Notes under the pieces: model-generated
Told to the model about the DNA's origin: nothing
Database searches by the model: none
Seen by the model: the letters and a program-made list of their open reading frames with translations, nothing else
Shown: piece by piece, positions 1 to 8,901 of the stretch
How positions within the stretch are numbered: the first letter of the stretch is position 1
Layout of the letters: the number at the start of each line of letters is the position of its first letter
Position numbers and translations under genes: made by a program
Assembly: GCA_902627245.1 (NCBI GenBank)
Contig: CACOIH010000007.1
Span: 5,001 to 60,476, forward strand
DNA: 55,476 nucleotides
DNA from: an uncultured Alphaproteobacteria bacterium
Lineage (GTDB): Bacteria > Pseudomonadota > Alphaproteobacteria > HIMB59 > GCA-002718135
Direction: 5' to 3'

Positions 1-106
1 CATAGCAACAGATTAACACCCGATCCCATTCCGAACTCGATCGTGAAAGCTGTTAGCGCCGATGGTACTTAGTCTTAAGGCTTGGAAGAGTAGGTCGTTG
101 CCAGGA
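1..106 (+). rRNA. rrf: 5S ribosomal RNA, 3' part (5' end outside window)
   Basis: The first ~106 bases carry conserved 5S elements: a loop resembling ACCCGATCCCATTCCGAACTC, then GCGCCGATGGTACTT, and the terminal helix strand GTAGGTCGTTGCCAGG. This matches the usual alphaproteobacterial 5S pattern. The 5' end lies upstream of the window, and the 3' end is estimated from the closing helix at about 105-106. A T-rich stretch follows, but I see no clear hairpin. The polysaccharide genes begin 33 bases later on the same strand, matching the known position of a SAR11 hypervariable island beside the 5S gene. Confidence 0.93.
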
Positions 107-138
107 TTTTTATTTCTTTATCAAAAAATCACATATAA

Positions 139-831
139 ATGGTTATGATGTTTTCAGTCATTATTCCTGTTTTTAACGAATCTGGAAATATAGATAAATT
201 ACTTAATGAAATTCACAATCACTTAAAAAAATTTGAATATGAAATAATCATTGTCGATGACTGTAGTAATGATGATACAATAAAGGAAATAAAAAATTTT
301 AAAAAAAAAAATATTAATTTACTGGTCAATAAAATTAACATGGGTCAAAGTTTTTCTCTTAACAAAGGTATTTTATCTTCAAGATTTAACATTATAGTTA
401 CCTTGGACGGAGATGGTCAAAATAATCCAAACGATATAATTAAACTATTAAATATATATAATTCAGAAGAAGATATTTCTTTAGTTGGTGGACTTCGTAT
501 GGATAGAAAAGACAGTTTTGTTAAAATCTTTTCTTCGCAAATTGCAAATTATATAAGATCAAAAATATTAAAAGATAATTGTAAGGATACAGGTTGTGCA
601 TTAAAAGTATTTGATAAAAATGTATATTTAGAATTTTCTTTTTTTAATGGAATTCATCGTTTTTTACCCGCACTATTTAATGGTTACGGCTACAAAACCA
701 CTTATGTAAATGTGGATCATCGTAAAAGAATTAATGGTTACTCAAAATATGGAATCAATAATAGATTGTTTAGAGGTATTAGAGATATGATAAAAGTCAA
801 TAAAATGATTAAAACACATAAACTTAAATGA
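139..831 (+). CDS. Family 2 glycosyltransferase, DPM1/polyprenyl-phosphate type
   Basis: A 230-residue GT2 protein that starts directly in the Rossmann-like core (FSVIIPVFNESGNID). It has a DxD-type motif in TLDGDGQ (about residues 94-100) and the conserved DTGCALKVF segment typical of dolichyl/undecaprenyl-phosphate sugar transferases. It lacks the C-terminal membrane helices of some relatives, so it is probably a cytoplasmic enzyme loading a sugar onto a polyprenyl phosphate. ATGs at 139, 145 and 148 are all possible starts; 139 is the longest. It overlaps the next gene by 4 bases, and that LAB_N membrane protein is a plausible membrane partner. The sugar substrate cannot be read from sequence. 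Confidence 0.85.
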   Translation: MVMMFSVIIPVFNESGNIDKLLNEIHNHLKKFEYEIIIVDDCSNDDTIKEIKNFKKKNINLLVNKINMGQSFSLNKGILSSRFNIIVTLDGDGQNNPNDIIKLLNIYNSEEDISLVGGLRMDRKDSFVKIFSSQIANYIRSKILKDNCKDTGCALKVFDKNVYLEFSFFNGIHRFLPALFNGYGYKTTYVNVDHRKRINGYSKYGINNRLFRGIRDMIKVNKMIKTHKLK

Positions 832-1139
832 TTACTATACTAGAATTATTAGGATTAAATAATCTAAACTTTAATGAATTTTTATGGGTTATCTTTGGAA
901 CACTAGGGCAAATGATTTTTTTCAGTAGATGGTTAATTCAATGGTATTTTTCTGAAAAATTTAAAACTAGCATTATTCCGATAGGATTTTGGTGGTGTAG
1001 TTTAACTGGAGGAATAGTAACTTTAATTTATGCTTACCATATTGCTAGCTTTCCATTTATGATGGCACAATTAATTGGTATTTTAGTGTACTCTAGAAAT
1101 TTATATTTGATATATAAGAGAAGAAATGAAAAAAATTAA
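828..1139 (+). CDS. LAB_N (lipid A biosynthesis N-terminal) domain membrane protein
   Basis: A 103-residue protein with three hydrophobic segments and the FFSRWLIQWYFSEK and PIGFWWCSL blocks typical of the LAB_N domain, which occurs at the N terminus of some LpxB proteins and as stand-alone small membrane proteins. Stand-alone copies commonly follow a DPM1-type GT2 gene, as here with a 4-base overlap. A role in translocating or modifying a polyprenyl-linked sugar for the outer envelope is inferred from context; no catalytic residues are recognisable. Confidence 0.82.
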   Translation: MITILELLGLNNLNFNEFLWVIFGTLGQMIFFSRWLIQWYFSEKFKTSIIPIGFWWCSLTGGIVTLIYAYHIASFPFMMAQLIGILVYSRNLYLIYKRRNEKN

Positions 1140-2613
1140 AAATTATATTAATGGTACAAATACATCTTATTCATCTGAATACCTAGCAATTGAAGATCCA
1201 TCTAAAGGTGAAATAATCGGAGAAGTCGTTTTATCTGATGAAAAAGATTTTAATGACATTATCAGAAGTTCTGAAAAAGCATTTTTGGAATGGTCTCAAG
1301 TAACCCCACTTAAAAGATCTAGAATTATATCAAAGTACAAAGATGTCATAGAAAGAAACATTGAGGTACTTGCAAAAATAATATCAGAAGAGCATGGTAA
1401 AACATTGGATGATGCTAAGGGTTCTGTAATTAGAGGATTAGAAGTCGTAGAGTTTGCTTGTGGCATTCCTCATCTTTTAAAAGGAGAATTTTCTCAAAAT
1501 GTTGGAGCTAATATTGACTCTTGGTCAATTCGACAACCTTTAGGAGTCACAGCAGGAATTACACCATTTAATTTTCCAGCTATGGTTCCCATGTGGATGT
1601 ATCCAATTTCAATAGCTTGTGGAAACAGTTTTATTTTAAAACCATCTGAAAAAGATCCATCTTGTGCAATTAAATTAGCTGAATTATTTTCAGAATCCGG
1701 TCTACCTGATGGAGTTTTTAATATAATCAATGGAGATAAAAAAGTAGTTGATATGATTTTAAATCATAATTCTATAACAGCAATTAGTTTTGTTGGATCA
1801 ACTCCTGTTGCTAAATATATTTACGAACAATCAGCAAGAAATGGAAAAAGGGTTCAAGCTTTGGGAGGAGCTAAAAATCATTTAGTAGTAATGCCGGATG
1901 CAAATTTGAATCAAGCAGTTGATGGAATAATAGGAGCTGCTTATGGCTCGGCAGGAGAGAGATGTATGGCTGTTTCGGTTGCAGTAGCAGTTGGAAACAT
2001 AGCTGATGAATTAATTGAAAATATCAATAATAAAGCATTAACGCTTAAAGTTGCTCCTTGGACAGACAAAAATTCCGAAATGGGACCAGTAATTTCAAAA
2101 GACCATAAAATAAAAATAGAGGAATATATTCAGTCTGGAGTTGATAGTGGCGCCAATCTAGTTTTAGATGGAAGAAATTGTAAAATTCAAGGCTATGAAA
2201 ATGGATATTTCGTAGGGCCAACTTTATTTGATAATGTATCGCCTGAGATGGACATTTACAAAGATGAAATCTTTGGACCCGTTTTAAGTGTAGTACGAGT
2301 TAAGAACTATGAGGATGCTCTTAAATTGGTTAATGATCATAAATTTGGAAATGGTACCAGCATTTATACATCTGATGGTGAGGTTTCAAGGCACTTTACT
2401 ACAAACTCAAAAATTGGAATGGTGGGAGTTAATGTTCCTATTCCAGTTCCAATGGCCTTTCATAGTTTCGGTGGTTGGAAGCAATCACTATTTGGTGATC
2501 ATTCTATGCATGGTTCGGAAGGTGTCAAATTTTATACTAAATTGAAAACGGTTACTAGTAGATGGCCAAATAGTATAAAATCTGGCCCAGAATTTAAAAT
2601 GCCAACTAATTAA
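1126..2613 (+). CDS. mmsA: Methylmalonate-semialdehyde dehydrogenase (CoA-acylating)
   Basis: A full-length 495-residue aldehyde dehydrogenase. It has the GITPFNFPAMVPMWM block and the active-site segment GSAGERCMA (about residues 280-288) of the MmsA/IolA family, where this Cys is the nucleophile, plus NAD-site SFVGSTPVA. The family converts malonate or methylmalonate semialdehyde to acetyl-CoA or propionyl-CoA in valine, inositol and beta-alanine breakdown. Its place is odd: central metabolism inside a polysaccharide island, overlapping the LAB_N gene by 14 bases and the epimerase gene by 1 base. It may be island-border cargo or a conserved flank gene. Family assignment is strong; the physiological role is not shown by the context. 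Confidence 0.93.
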   Translation: MKKIKNYINGTNTSYSSEYLAIEDPSKGEIIGEVVLSDEKDFNDIIRSSEKAFLEWSQVTPLKRSRIISKYKDVIERNIEVLAKIISEEHGKTLDDAKGSVIRGLEVVEFACGIPHLLKGEFSQNVGANIDSWSIRQPLGVTAGITPFNFPAMVPMWMYPISIACGNSFILKPSEKDPSCAIKLAELFSESGLPDGVFNIINGDKKVVDMILNHNSITAISFVGSTPVAKYIYEQSARNGKRVQALGGAKNHLVVMPDANLNQAVDGIIGAAYGSAGERCMAVSVAVAVGNIADELIENINNKALTLKVAPWTDKNSEMGPVISKDHKIKIEEYIQSGVDSGANLVLDGRNCKIQGYENGYFVGPTLFDNVSPEMDIYKDEIFGPVLSVVRVKNYEDALKLVNDHKFGNGTSIYTSDGEVSRHFTTNSKIGMVGVNVPIPVPMAFHSFGGWKQSLFGDHSMHGSEGVKFYTKLKTVTSRWPNSIKSGPEFKMPTN

Positions 2614-3584
2614 TGAATATCTTAATAACGGGCTGTGCTGGGTTTATTGGATTTCATTTAGTTAAAAAATTTTCAAATAAAAAAAATATAAATATTGTAG
2701 GTTTGGATAATTTAAATAATTATTATGATACTAAACTAAAATTAGATAGGTTGAAGATTATTAAAAAACTTAATAATTTTAAATTTATTAAAACTGATAT
2801 AACAAACTACAAAAAACTAGAAACAATCTTTAAGAAAAATAATTTTGATATAGTTTATCATCTCGCAGCACAAGCTGGAGTAAGATACTCTTTTGAAAAT
2901 CCAAAAGTTTATATTGAAACAAATATAAATGGTTTTTTTAATATTATTGAAATATCAAGATTATATAATATAAAAAAATTTTTTTTTGCATCATCGAGTT
3001 CAGTTTACGGTGAAAGCAAGAAGTTTCCATTAAAAGAGTCTTTTAATACAGATAATACAACTTCATTATATGGTTCAACAAAAAAATCAAATGAGGTATT
3101 AGCTACTACTTACTCATCACTTTATAAAATGCATTGCATTGGTTTAAGGTTTTTTACTGTTTATGGGCCTTATGGTAGACCTGATATGTCTTTATATAAA
3201 TTTACTGAAGCGATTATTAGAAGAAAAAAGCTTTATTTATACAATTACGGAAATCACATTCGAGATTTTACTTATGTTGATGATGTTACGGAGAGCATAT
3301 ATAGGCTTTCCAAGAAAAAAAATAAGATAAAAAATAATTTCATAGAAATCTATAATATTGGCTCTAATAATCCGAAAACATTAATTAATTATGTTAACAT
3401 GATTGAGAAATTACTTTCAAAAAATGCCAGAATTGTTAAAGTTCCATTCCAAAAAGGCGATATCTTGAAAACTCATGCTTCAATAAATCTACTTCATAAA
3501 AGAATTAACTACAAACCATCAACTAATATGTTAATTGGTATTAAATCATATATTGATTGGTTTAAAAGCTACTACAAACTATGA
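2613..3584 (+). CDS. NAD-dependent sugar epimerase, UDP-glucuronate 4-epimerase-like
   Basis: A 323-residue extended SDR with N-terminal GCAGFIG (NAD binding) and Y153xxxK157 in SLYGSTKKS. The block RFFTVYGPYGRPDMSLYKF is characteristic of the CapI/LspL UDP-glucuronate 4-epimerases that make UDP-galacturonate. Start ATG shares one base with the preceding stop. A cytoplasmic role in supplying a uronic acid or related sugar for surface polysaccharide is likely. The UDP-GlcA source is unclear, because the only dehydrogenase homologue in the window (13353-14639) lacks the catalytic Cys. Confidence 0.83.
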   Translation: MNILITGCAGFIGFHLVKKFSNKKNINIVGLDNLNNYYDTKLKLDRLKIIKKLNNFKFIKTDITNYKKLETIFKKNNFDIVYHLAAQAGVRYSFENPKVYIETNINGFFNIIEISRLYNIKKFFFASSSSVYGESKKFPLKESFNTDNTTSLYGSTKKSNEVLATTYSSLYKMHCIGLRFFTVYGPYGRPDMSLYKFTEAIIRRKKLYLYNYGNHIRDFTYVDDVTESIYRLSKKKNKIKNNFIEIYNIGSNNPKTLINYVNMIEKLLSKNARIVKVPFQKGDILKTHASINLLHKRINYKPSTNMLIGIKSYIDWFKSYYKL

Positions 3585-4516
3585 TCAAAAACAATTTCTT
3601 TGAAACTATAGATTATTTGCTTTTACATAAGTTTAAAATAATCTTTATTCCAATTTTTATTACATTAATAATAATTTTATTATACCAATATTTAGTTTCT
3701 AAAAACACTAACACAGAGTATATAAATTTTTCTTATGAAATAGATTTTTTAGAGCAAAATGAGAATCTAAAAACTATTGAATTAGCTAATAGAGTCTTAA
3801 ATTTATCTTCAATAAATAGCTTGTGGAGATTAAAGCTTAATAATAATAAAGAATTGGACATAGTTGAGTTGCCATCTTTCAGTTTTTCTAAAAGTAAAGA
3901 AATAAGTCAAAATGACTTAAATAAAAGCTTCATTAATAATATAAAAAATAAAGTATATAAAGAAAGATTAGAATTAGGTGATAATAAATTATATCCTAGT
4001 AAAATTGAACTAATTACATCTGAAAAAGTAAAAAATATGCAAGGGTTTAGATTAAAATTTATTTTTAACAATTCTAAATTAGATGGTTCAGAAGAAATTG
4101 TAAATCAAATAATAGAGAATACTTTAGAGGCAATTAATAATGAATGGAAAAATATCTTAAAAAATGAAATCGATAAACATTTTTGGATTATAAAAGAATA
4201 TAAAGACTATTATGATAAATCAAGAAAAGTTTTAGGCGATAATAATATAAAAACTATTGAATTAAATGAAATATTTGATGATTTAAATTATGCCATAATT
4301 AAAAAGGACATAGATCAATTATTTGTAAATGGATCGATGATTGATATTATTCAGTTATCTCCAATTTTTCCAGAATTGATAATTTTATCAGAGCAAAAAA
4401 GCTCATCATATATATACAGACTTTCATTGGCATTAATGATATTTTTTTCTTTTTTGACAATACTTATATTTATATTTATTTACGAATATAAGAAATATTT
4501 AAATTTAAAAAAATAA
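3581..4516 (+). CDS. Wzz/chain-length-determinant-like inner membrane protein
   Basis: A 311-residue protein with one membrane helix near the N terminus (about residues 18-36) and one near the C terminus (about 278-302). They flank a ~240-residue charged, helix-rich, presumably periplasmic domain. This two-helix topology is that of polysaccharide co-polymerases (Wzz). There is no strong family motif, so the call rests on topology, length and neighbours: it sits between an epimerase and an O-antigen ligase/polymerase-like gene. It overlaps the epimerase gene by 4 bases. Expected role: setting glycan chain length with the polymerase encoded next. Confidence 0.65.
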   Translation: MIKNNFFETIDYLLLHKFKIIFIPIFITLIIILLYQYLVSKNTNTEYINFSYEIDFLEQNENLKTIELANRVLNLSSINSLWRLKLNNNKELDIVELPSFSFSKSKEISQNDLNKSFINNIKNKVYKERLELGDNKLYPSKIELITSEKVKNMQGFRLKFIFNNSKLDGSEEIVNQIIENTLEAINNEWKNILKNEIDKHFWIIKEYKDYYDKSRKVLGDNNIKTIELNEIFDDLNYAIIKKDIDQLFVNGSMIDIIQLSPIFPELIILSEQKSSSYIYRLSLALMIFFSFLTILIFIFIYEYKKYLNLKK

Positions 4517-4534
4517 AAGTGTATTAAACCAGTA

Positions 4535-5815
4535 GTGCTTATTAAAGTTTTGAATTTAAATTTTCTTATAAAATTATTAAATTTTTTAGGATATTTAATC
4601 CCAATAGCATATATAACTGGACCTTTTTTAAGCGGATTAGCCGTTGTATTATTTTGCATTATTTCAATAATTCTCATTATAGCTCAAAAGAAATATTTAT
4701 ATTTTAAAAATCTTTTTTTTATTTTAGTTCTTTTGTGGTCTATATATATTATTACAATCTCCCTATTCTCACTTAATATTTCCCTTTCACTTAGTTCTTC
4801 CCTTTTTTATTTTAGGTTTGTTTTCATGGCATTAGGTTATTGGTATTTATTACAGCAAAACCCAAATTTTTTTTACAATTTTACCAGACTGCTCTGCATA
4901 GTATTTTTATTTTTATCTTTTGATTCCATTATACAGGCAATATTTAAATTTAATTTAATTGGTTTTCCATATGAACATGGAAGAATATCAAGTTTTTTTG
5001 GAAGAGAAAAAATATTAGGAAGCTATCTTTCAAGATTGCTACCTTTCGTAATAATCTTTTTATTTCTCAGATTTAAGAAATTTAATTTCAGAATGTCTTT
5101 AATTCTTCTGTTGATTTCTACTACGATAGTTATATCTGGAGAAAGAGTGGCAATACTTTATTTGTCTTTCTCTTTAATTCTATTATTAATATCTCTTAAA
5201 AGTTATATTCGAACAAAAATATATTTTTTATTTTTCTTAATAGCAATTATTTTTTCAATGAATTTGATTACAAATAATACTTTATATGAGAGAGTTATAA
5301 AGGGGACAATTAGTGATTTAAAATATATTCAGTTAAATGAAAATTCTTTTATTGAAAATACAAAAATTATCCCTGAGTTTTTTTGGAATTGCTATAATTT
5401 CTCTTTTAATAAATTTCTTGAAAATAAAATGTTTGGTGTTGGACCAAAAATTTCTAGAGAACTATTTCGCTTAGAGATTGAAAAACAGTTAGATAAGAAA
5501 GAATATGAAAGATACAATCCATGTATTTCACACCCTCATAATTTTTACATTCAATTATTACTAGAAACAGGTTTATTAGGAACGACACCAATTATTGTTA
5601 TTTTCTTTTTTGTTATTTATAAAATTCTGAGTTTATTATACTTAAACATTAAGGATTATTCTGAGATAACATTTAAAAAAATATTTATTTATAATGCTTT
5701 TTTCATAACTTTATTCCCATTAATACCAACTGGAAATTTTTTTAGTAGTCATTTAAATATTTTAATTTATTTACCATTAGGTTTTATTTTTTACCTTAGT
5801 ACAAAAAATGATTAG
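4535..5815 (+). CDS. O-antigen ligase/polymerase-like polytopic membrane protein (WaaL/Wzy type)
   Basis: A 426-residue protein of about ten to twelve hydrophobic helices with one large loop around residues 260-345. The loop ends in CISHPHNFYIQLLLETGLLG, the HxHN-containing signature of the Wzy_C/WaaL family. These proteins join or polymerise lipid-linked glycans on the periplasmic face. The start is GTG at 4535, as no suitable ATG lies upstream of the first helix. It overlaps the ABC transporter gene by 8 bases. Ligase and polymerase cannot be told apart from sequence. Confidence 0.8.
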   Translation: MLIKVLNLNFLIKLLNFLGYLIPIAYITGPFLSGLAVVLFCIISIILIIAQKKYLYFKNLFFILVLLWSIYIITISLFSLNISLSLSSSLFYFRFVFMALGYWYLLQQNPNFFYNFTRLLCIVFLFLSFDSIIQAIFKFNLIGFPYEHGRISSFFGREKILGSYLSRLLPFVIIFLFLRFKKFNFRMSLILLLISTTIVISGERVAILYLSFSLILLLISLKSYIRTKIYFLFFLIAIIFSMNLITNNTLYERVIKGTISDLKYIQLNENSFIENTKIIPEFFWNCYNFSFNKFLENKMFGVGPKISRELFRLEIEKQLDKKEYERYNPCISHPHNFYIQLLLETGLLGTTPIIVIFFFVIYKILSLLYLNIKDYSEITFKKIFIYNAFFITLFPLIPTGNFFSSHLNILIYLPLGFIFYLSTKND

Positions 5816-7541
5816 TAGAATAAAAAAATTTTTAAAACTTATATCAAATAAAAATAAAAATTTTATTGTATTAATGATCGCTATGTCATTAATTTTGGGT
5901 TTGTTAGAAGTTATTGGAATTAGTATTGTTATACCTTTGATAGCAATTGTGCTTAATACTGAAAATAGTTTTCAATCAGACTTAATCTTAATAGATATAT
6001 TTGCAAAAATAATTAACTCTATTGGCTCTACAAATTTTTTATTATTTGTAGTCCTGATTTTTCTTTTTAAAGCTATATATGTGATACTTTTTCATTTTCT
6101 TAAAAGTAAACTACAGTTTAACATTCAAACTAGTCTGTCAACTTTCTTTTTCAATAAATATCTTAATTCAAGTTGGTCATTTTTAATAAAAAACAATAGC
6201 AGTAGATTAACTTCATATGTCATTAAAGAAACAGAAATATTTTCAGCTTTAGTTGCAAATATTATTATTTTAATATCAGAAATTATAATACTTATTTCAA
6301 TTCTGATTTTACTTTCTATTTTTAACTTTTATGCAGTTATCATTGCGCTTTTATATGCTTCTGTATTTTTAATAATTTACACACTTGCTACCAAAAAAAT
6401 TTTATTTAATATTGGAAGACAAAGGCAAGAAGTAGATATTAAAAGGTTAGGTTTGGTTCAAGAAGGATTAAGGGCCGTCAAGGAAATAAAAATATATGAT
6501 GCTGAAAATTTTTTTACTAAAATTATTAAAAAACTAAATTTAAAATATGCTAAAATTAACATAATAGACAAAACTATTGTTGCACTGCCATATGCATTAA
6601 TTGAGTTTACCGCAATTTGTTTAATTTTATCAATAATATTTTTATTTACTTTTAACAACAGTGATTCTACTCATGTTATCAATTTGCTTGGTTTATTTGC
6701 TGCAGCATTTATCAGAATCTTACCGTCTTTTAATAGATTAATTACGGTAAGGCATAGTTTACAATTTAACTCTTACGTTATTGATACACTTTACTCAGAA
6801 TTTCAAATAATTAAGAAATTTGAAAAAAATTATAACCTTAATTTTACAAATTTAGAAAATAATGAAATTTTAGCAAAAATTGATAATTTATCGTTCTCAT
6901 ATAATAATCAAGATAATGCAAAGGATGAAATATTTAGTGGCTTGGACTTAGTCATTAACAAATATAAGACAATTGGTCTGCTTGGTGATAGTGGCACTGG
7001 TAAAACAACATTTGTAGATTTATTACTTGGGTTACACATTCCAAATAAAGGTAACATTTATTATAATAGTAAATCTCCAAAATTATCAAATACTTTTAAT
7101 AAAAAAAATTTTGGTTATGTCTCGCAAAATATTTTTTTGTTAAATGATTCATTTATTAATAATATTGCTTTCGGTGTAATAGATGATGAAATAGATATTA
7201 AAAGAGTCGAGGAAGTTTCTAAATTGGCACAAATTAATACATTTATAGAAGCACAAAAAAATTCCTATAGCTCTATGATTGGTGAAAATGGATCAAATTT
7301 ATCTGGAGGTCAAAAACAAAGAATCGCAATTGCTCGAGCTTTATATCATGATCCTGAATTCATAGTATTTGATGAGGCTACAAATGCTTTAGATTCAGAT
7401 ACAGAGCAAAAGATCTTGGAAAATATTTATGAGATTGCAAAAAGAAAAACAGTTATTATAATTTCTCATAATGTTGACAATATAAATAAATGTGAAATAA
7501 TATTCAAAATATCAAAAAAAAATATTGTCCAAATCAGATAA
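5808..7541 (+). CDS. ABC transporter with fused membrane and ATPase domains (lipid-linked glycan flippase-like)
   Basis: A 577-residue half-transporter. About six N-terminal helices (residues ~15-310) are followed by an ATPase domain with Walker A GDSGTGKTT (about 392-400), signature LSGGQKQR, Walker B FIVFDEATNALD and switch ISHN. Architecture and length match MsbA/PglK-type exporters. Next to Wzz-like and ligase-like genes, the best inference is a PglK-like flippase for lipid-linked saccharides. General lipid export cannot be excluded. Confidence 0.85.
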   Translation: MISRIKKFLKLISNKNKNFIVLMIAMSLILGLLEVIGISIVIPLIAIVLNTENSFQSDLILIDIFAKIINSIGSTNFLLFVVLIFLFKAIYVILFHFLKSKLQFNIQTSLSTFFFNKYLNSSWSFLIKNNSSRLTSYVIKETEIFSALVANIIILISEIIILISILILLSIFNFYAVIIALLYASVFLIIYTLATKKILFNIGRQRQEVDIKRLGLVQEGLRAVKEIKIYDAENFFTKIIKKLNLKYAKINIIDKTIVALPYALIEFTAICLILSIIFLFTFNNSDSTHVINLLGLFAAAFIRILPSFNRLITVRHSLQFNSYVIDTLYSEFQIIKKFEKNYNLNFTNLENNEILAKIDNLSFSYNNQDNAKDEIFSGLDLVINKYKTIGLLGDSGTGKTTFVDLLLGLHIPNKGNIYYNSKSPKLSNTFNKKNFGYVSQNIFLLNDSFINNIAFGVIDDEIDIKRVEEVSKLAQINTFIEAQKNSYSSMIGENGSNLSGGQKQRIAIARALYHDPEFIVFDEATNALDSDTEQKILENIYEIAKRKTVIIISHNVDNINKCEIIFKISKKNIVQIR

Positions 7542-7559
7542 TAATATAATTAATTTTTA

Positions 7560-8147
7560 ATGCAGAACCATTCAAAACATTTTTTTAAAGATGTAAGTGA
7601 TATATCATCAATGCTTAATCATGATTTAATAAATAATTTCGCTAAAAACCTTCGTAAATTGAGAAATGATAAGGGCAGACTTTTTTTCTTGGGAGTAGGT
7701 GGTAGTGCAGCTAACGGCTCTCATGCTGTTAATGATTTTAGAAAAATCTGCAATATTGAAAGTTATTGTATAACTGATAACGTATCTGAATTAACTGCCA
7801 GAACAAATGATGAGGGCTGGGATACAACATTTTCAAATTGGTTAAAAATTTCAAATCTTTCAAAGAAAGATGCAATTTTCGTTTTTTCAGTTGGAGGTGG
7901 AAATATTAGTAAAAAGGTTAGTGTTAATATAGTTAATGCAATTAAATTCGCAGATAAAAAAAAATGTAAAATTTTCGGAATAATAGGAAATAAAAATGGC
8001 TATATCACCAAAAAAAGTAAAAATGTTATTATTGTTCCATGTAAAAATAATAAATATAAAACACCTATTGTAGAATCATTCCATGCTCTGATATGGCATT
8101 GTTTAGTATCACACCCACAATTGCAAATAAATAAAACTAAATGGTAG
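7560..8147 (+). CDS. SIS-domain phosphosugar isomerase, GmhA-like
   Basis: A 195-residue SIS-domain protein with FLGVGGSAANGSHAVNDF (phosphate-binding loop), ITDNVSELTARTND, and the Ser/Gly-rich VFSVGGGN loop. These correspond to GmhA-type sedoheptulose-7-phosphate isomerases, and length is normal for GmhA. It would convert a ketose phosphate into an aldose phosphate at the start of an NDP-heptose-like route. The adjacent transaldolase (7-base overlap) and the downstream kinase-nucleotidyltransferase fusion support this. The exact substrate is not established. Confidence 0.82.
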   Translation: MQNHSKHFFKDVSDISSMLNHDLINNFAKNLRKLRNDKGRLFFLGVGGSAANGSHAVNDFRKICNIESYCITDNVSELTARTNDEGWDTTFSNWLKISNLSKKDAIFVFSVGGGNISKKVSVNIVNAIKFADKKKCKIFGIIGNKNGYITKKSKNVIIVPCKNNKYKTPIVESFHALIWHCLVSHPQLQINKTKW

Positions 8148-8869
8148 AAAATAATAATTTAATTAATAATTTAAATATTGAGATCTATGCTGATGGAGCT
8201 AACATAGATAGTATAATTAAGCTCAATAAGCTAAACTTCATAAAAGGTTTTACAACTAATCCATCTCTTATGAAGAAAGCTGGTATAAAAAACTACGAAA
8301 GCTTTGCCAAGGAAGTTGTCAATTTAATACCAGATAAACCTATTTCTTTCGAAGTTTTTGCGGATGATTTGGATGAAATGGAATACCAGGCGCGTCAAAT
8401 ATCATCTTGGGGATCAAACATTAACGTAAAAATTCCAATAACTAATACAAAAGGTGAATTCACTAATGAAATTATTGGAAGATTGTCAAACGATGAAATC
8501 AAATTAAATATAACTGCAATATTTACTTATGAACAAGCACTTAAAATCAAAGATTATATTAATGAAAACGTTTTTACCATAATTTCAGTTTTTGCTGGTA
8601 GAATTGCTGATACAGGTACTAATCCTGAATACGTAATTAGTAAAATAATGGGATTATTTGAAAACAAAAAAATGTCAAAAATTTTGTGGGCAAGCCCTAG
8701 AGAAATATATAATATCTTTCAAGCAAATAATATAGGTTGTCATATTATTACTGTAGCTGATGATATATTGAATAAAATAGAAAGTGTTGGAAAAGATCAC
8801 AATGAATTCTCACTAGATACAGTAAAAATGTTTTATAAGGATGCAACATCAGCAGGATTTAAAATATAA
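8141..8869 (+). CDS. Transaldolase / fructose-6-phosphate-aldolase-like enzyme
   Basis: A 242-residue TIM-barrel protein. Family hallmarks are Asp18 in IYADGAN, the FTTNPSLMKKAG block, Schiff-base Lys97 in NVKIPI, and SVFAGRIADTGTNP. Class I aldolases of this family transfer or cleave three-carbon units. Overlap with the GmhA-like gene suggests it supplies or remodels a C7 (or longer) ketose phosphate. The length fits the small FSA/TalC-like class. Whether it acts as transaldolase or aldolase cannot be decided from sequence. Confidence 0.85.
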   Translation: MVENNNLINNLNIEIYADGANIDSIIKLNKLNFIKGFTTNPSLMKKAGIKNYESFAKEVVNLIPDKPISFEVFADDLDEMEYQARQISSWGSNINVKIPITNTKGEFTNEIIGRLSNDEIKLNITAIFTYEQALKIKDYINENVFTIISVFAGRIADTGTNPEYVISKIMGLFENKKMSKILWASPREIYNIFQANNIGCHIITVADDILNKIESVGKDHNEFSLDTVKMFYKDATSAGFKI

Positions 8870-8901
8870 TATTTTATCAAGTGGAATAATATTAATAAAT
8901 T

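Noticed and set aside
107-138. Rho-independent terminator after the 5S gene
   Set aside because: The stretch is T-rich but I could not see a stable GC stem before it.
7560-8147. SIS protein as the missing KdsD half for the CBS gene at 52144-52575
   Set aside because: Its motifs match GmhA more than KdsD/KpsF, and it is translationally linked to a transaldolase 44 kb away from the Kdo genes.
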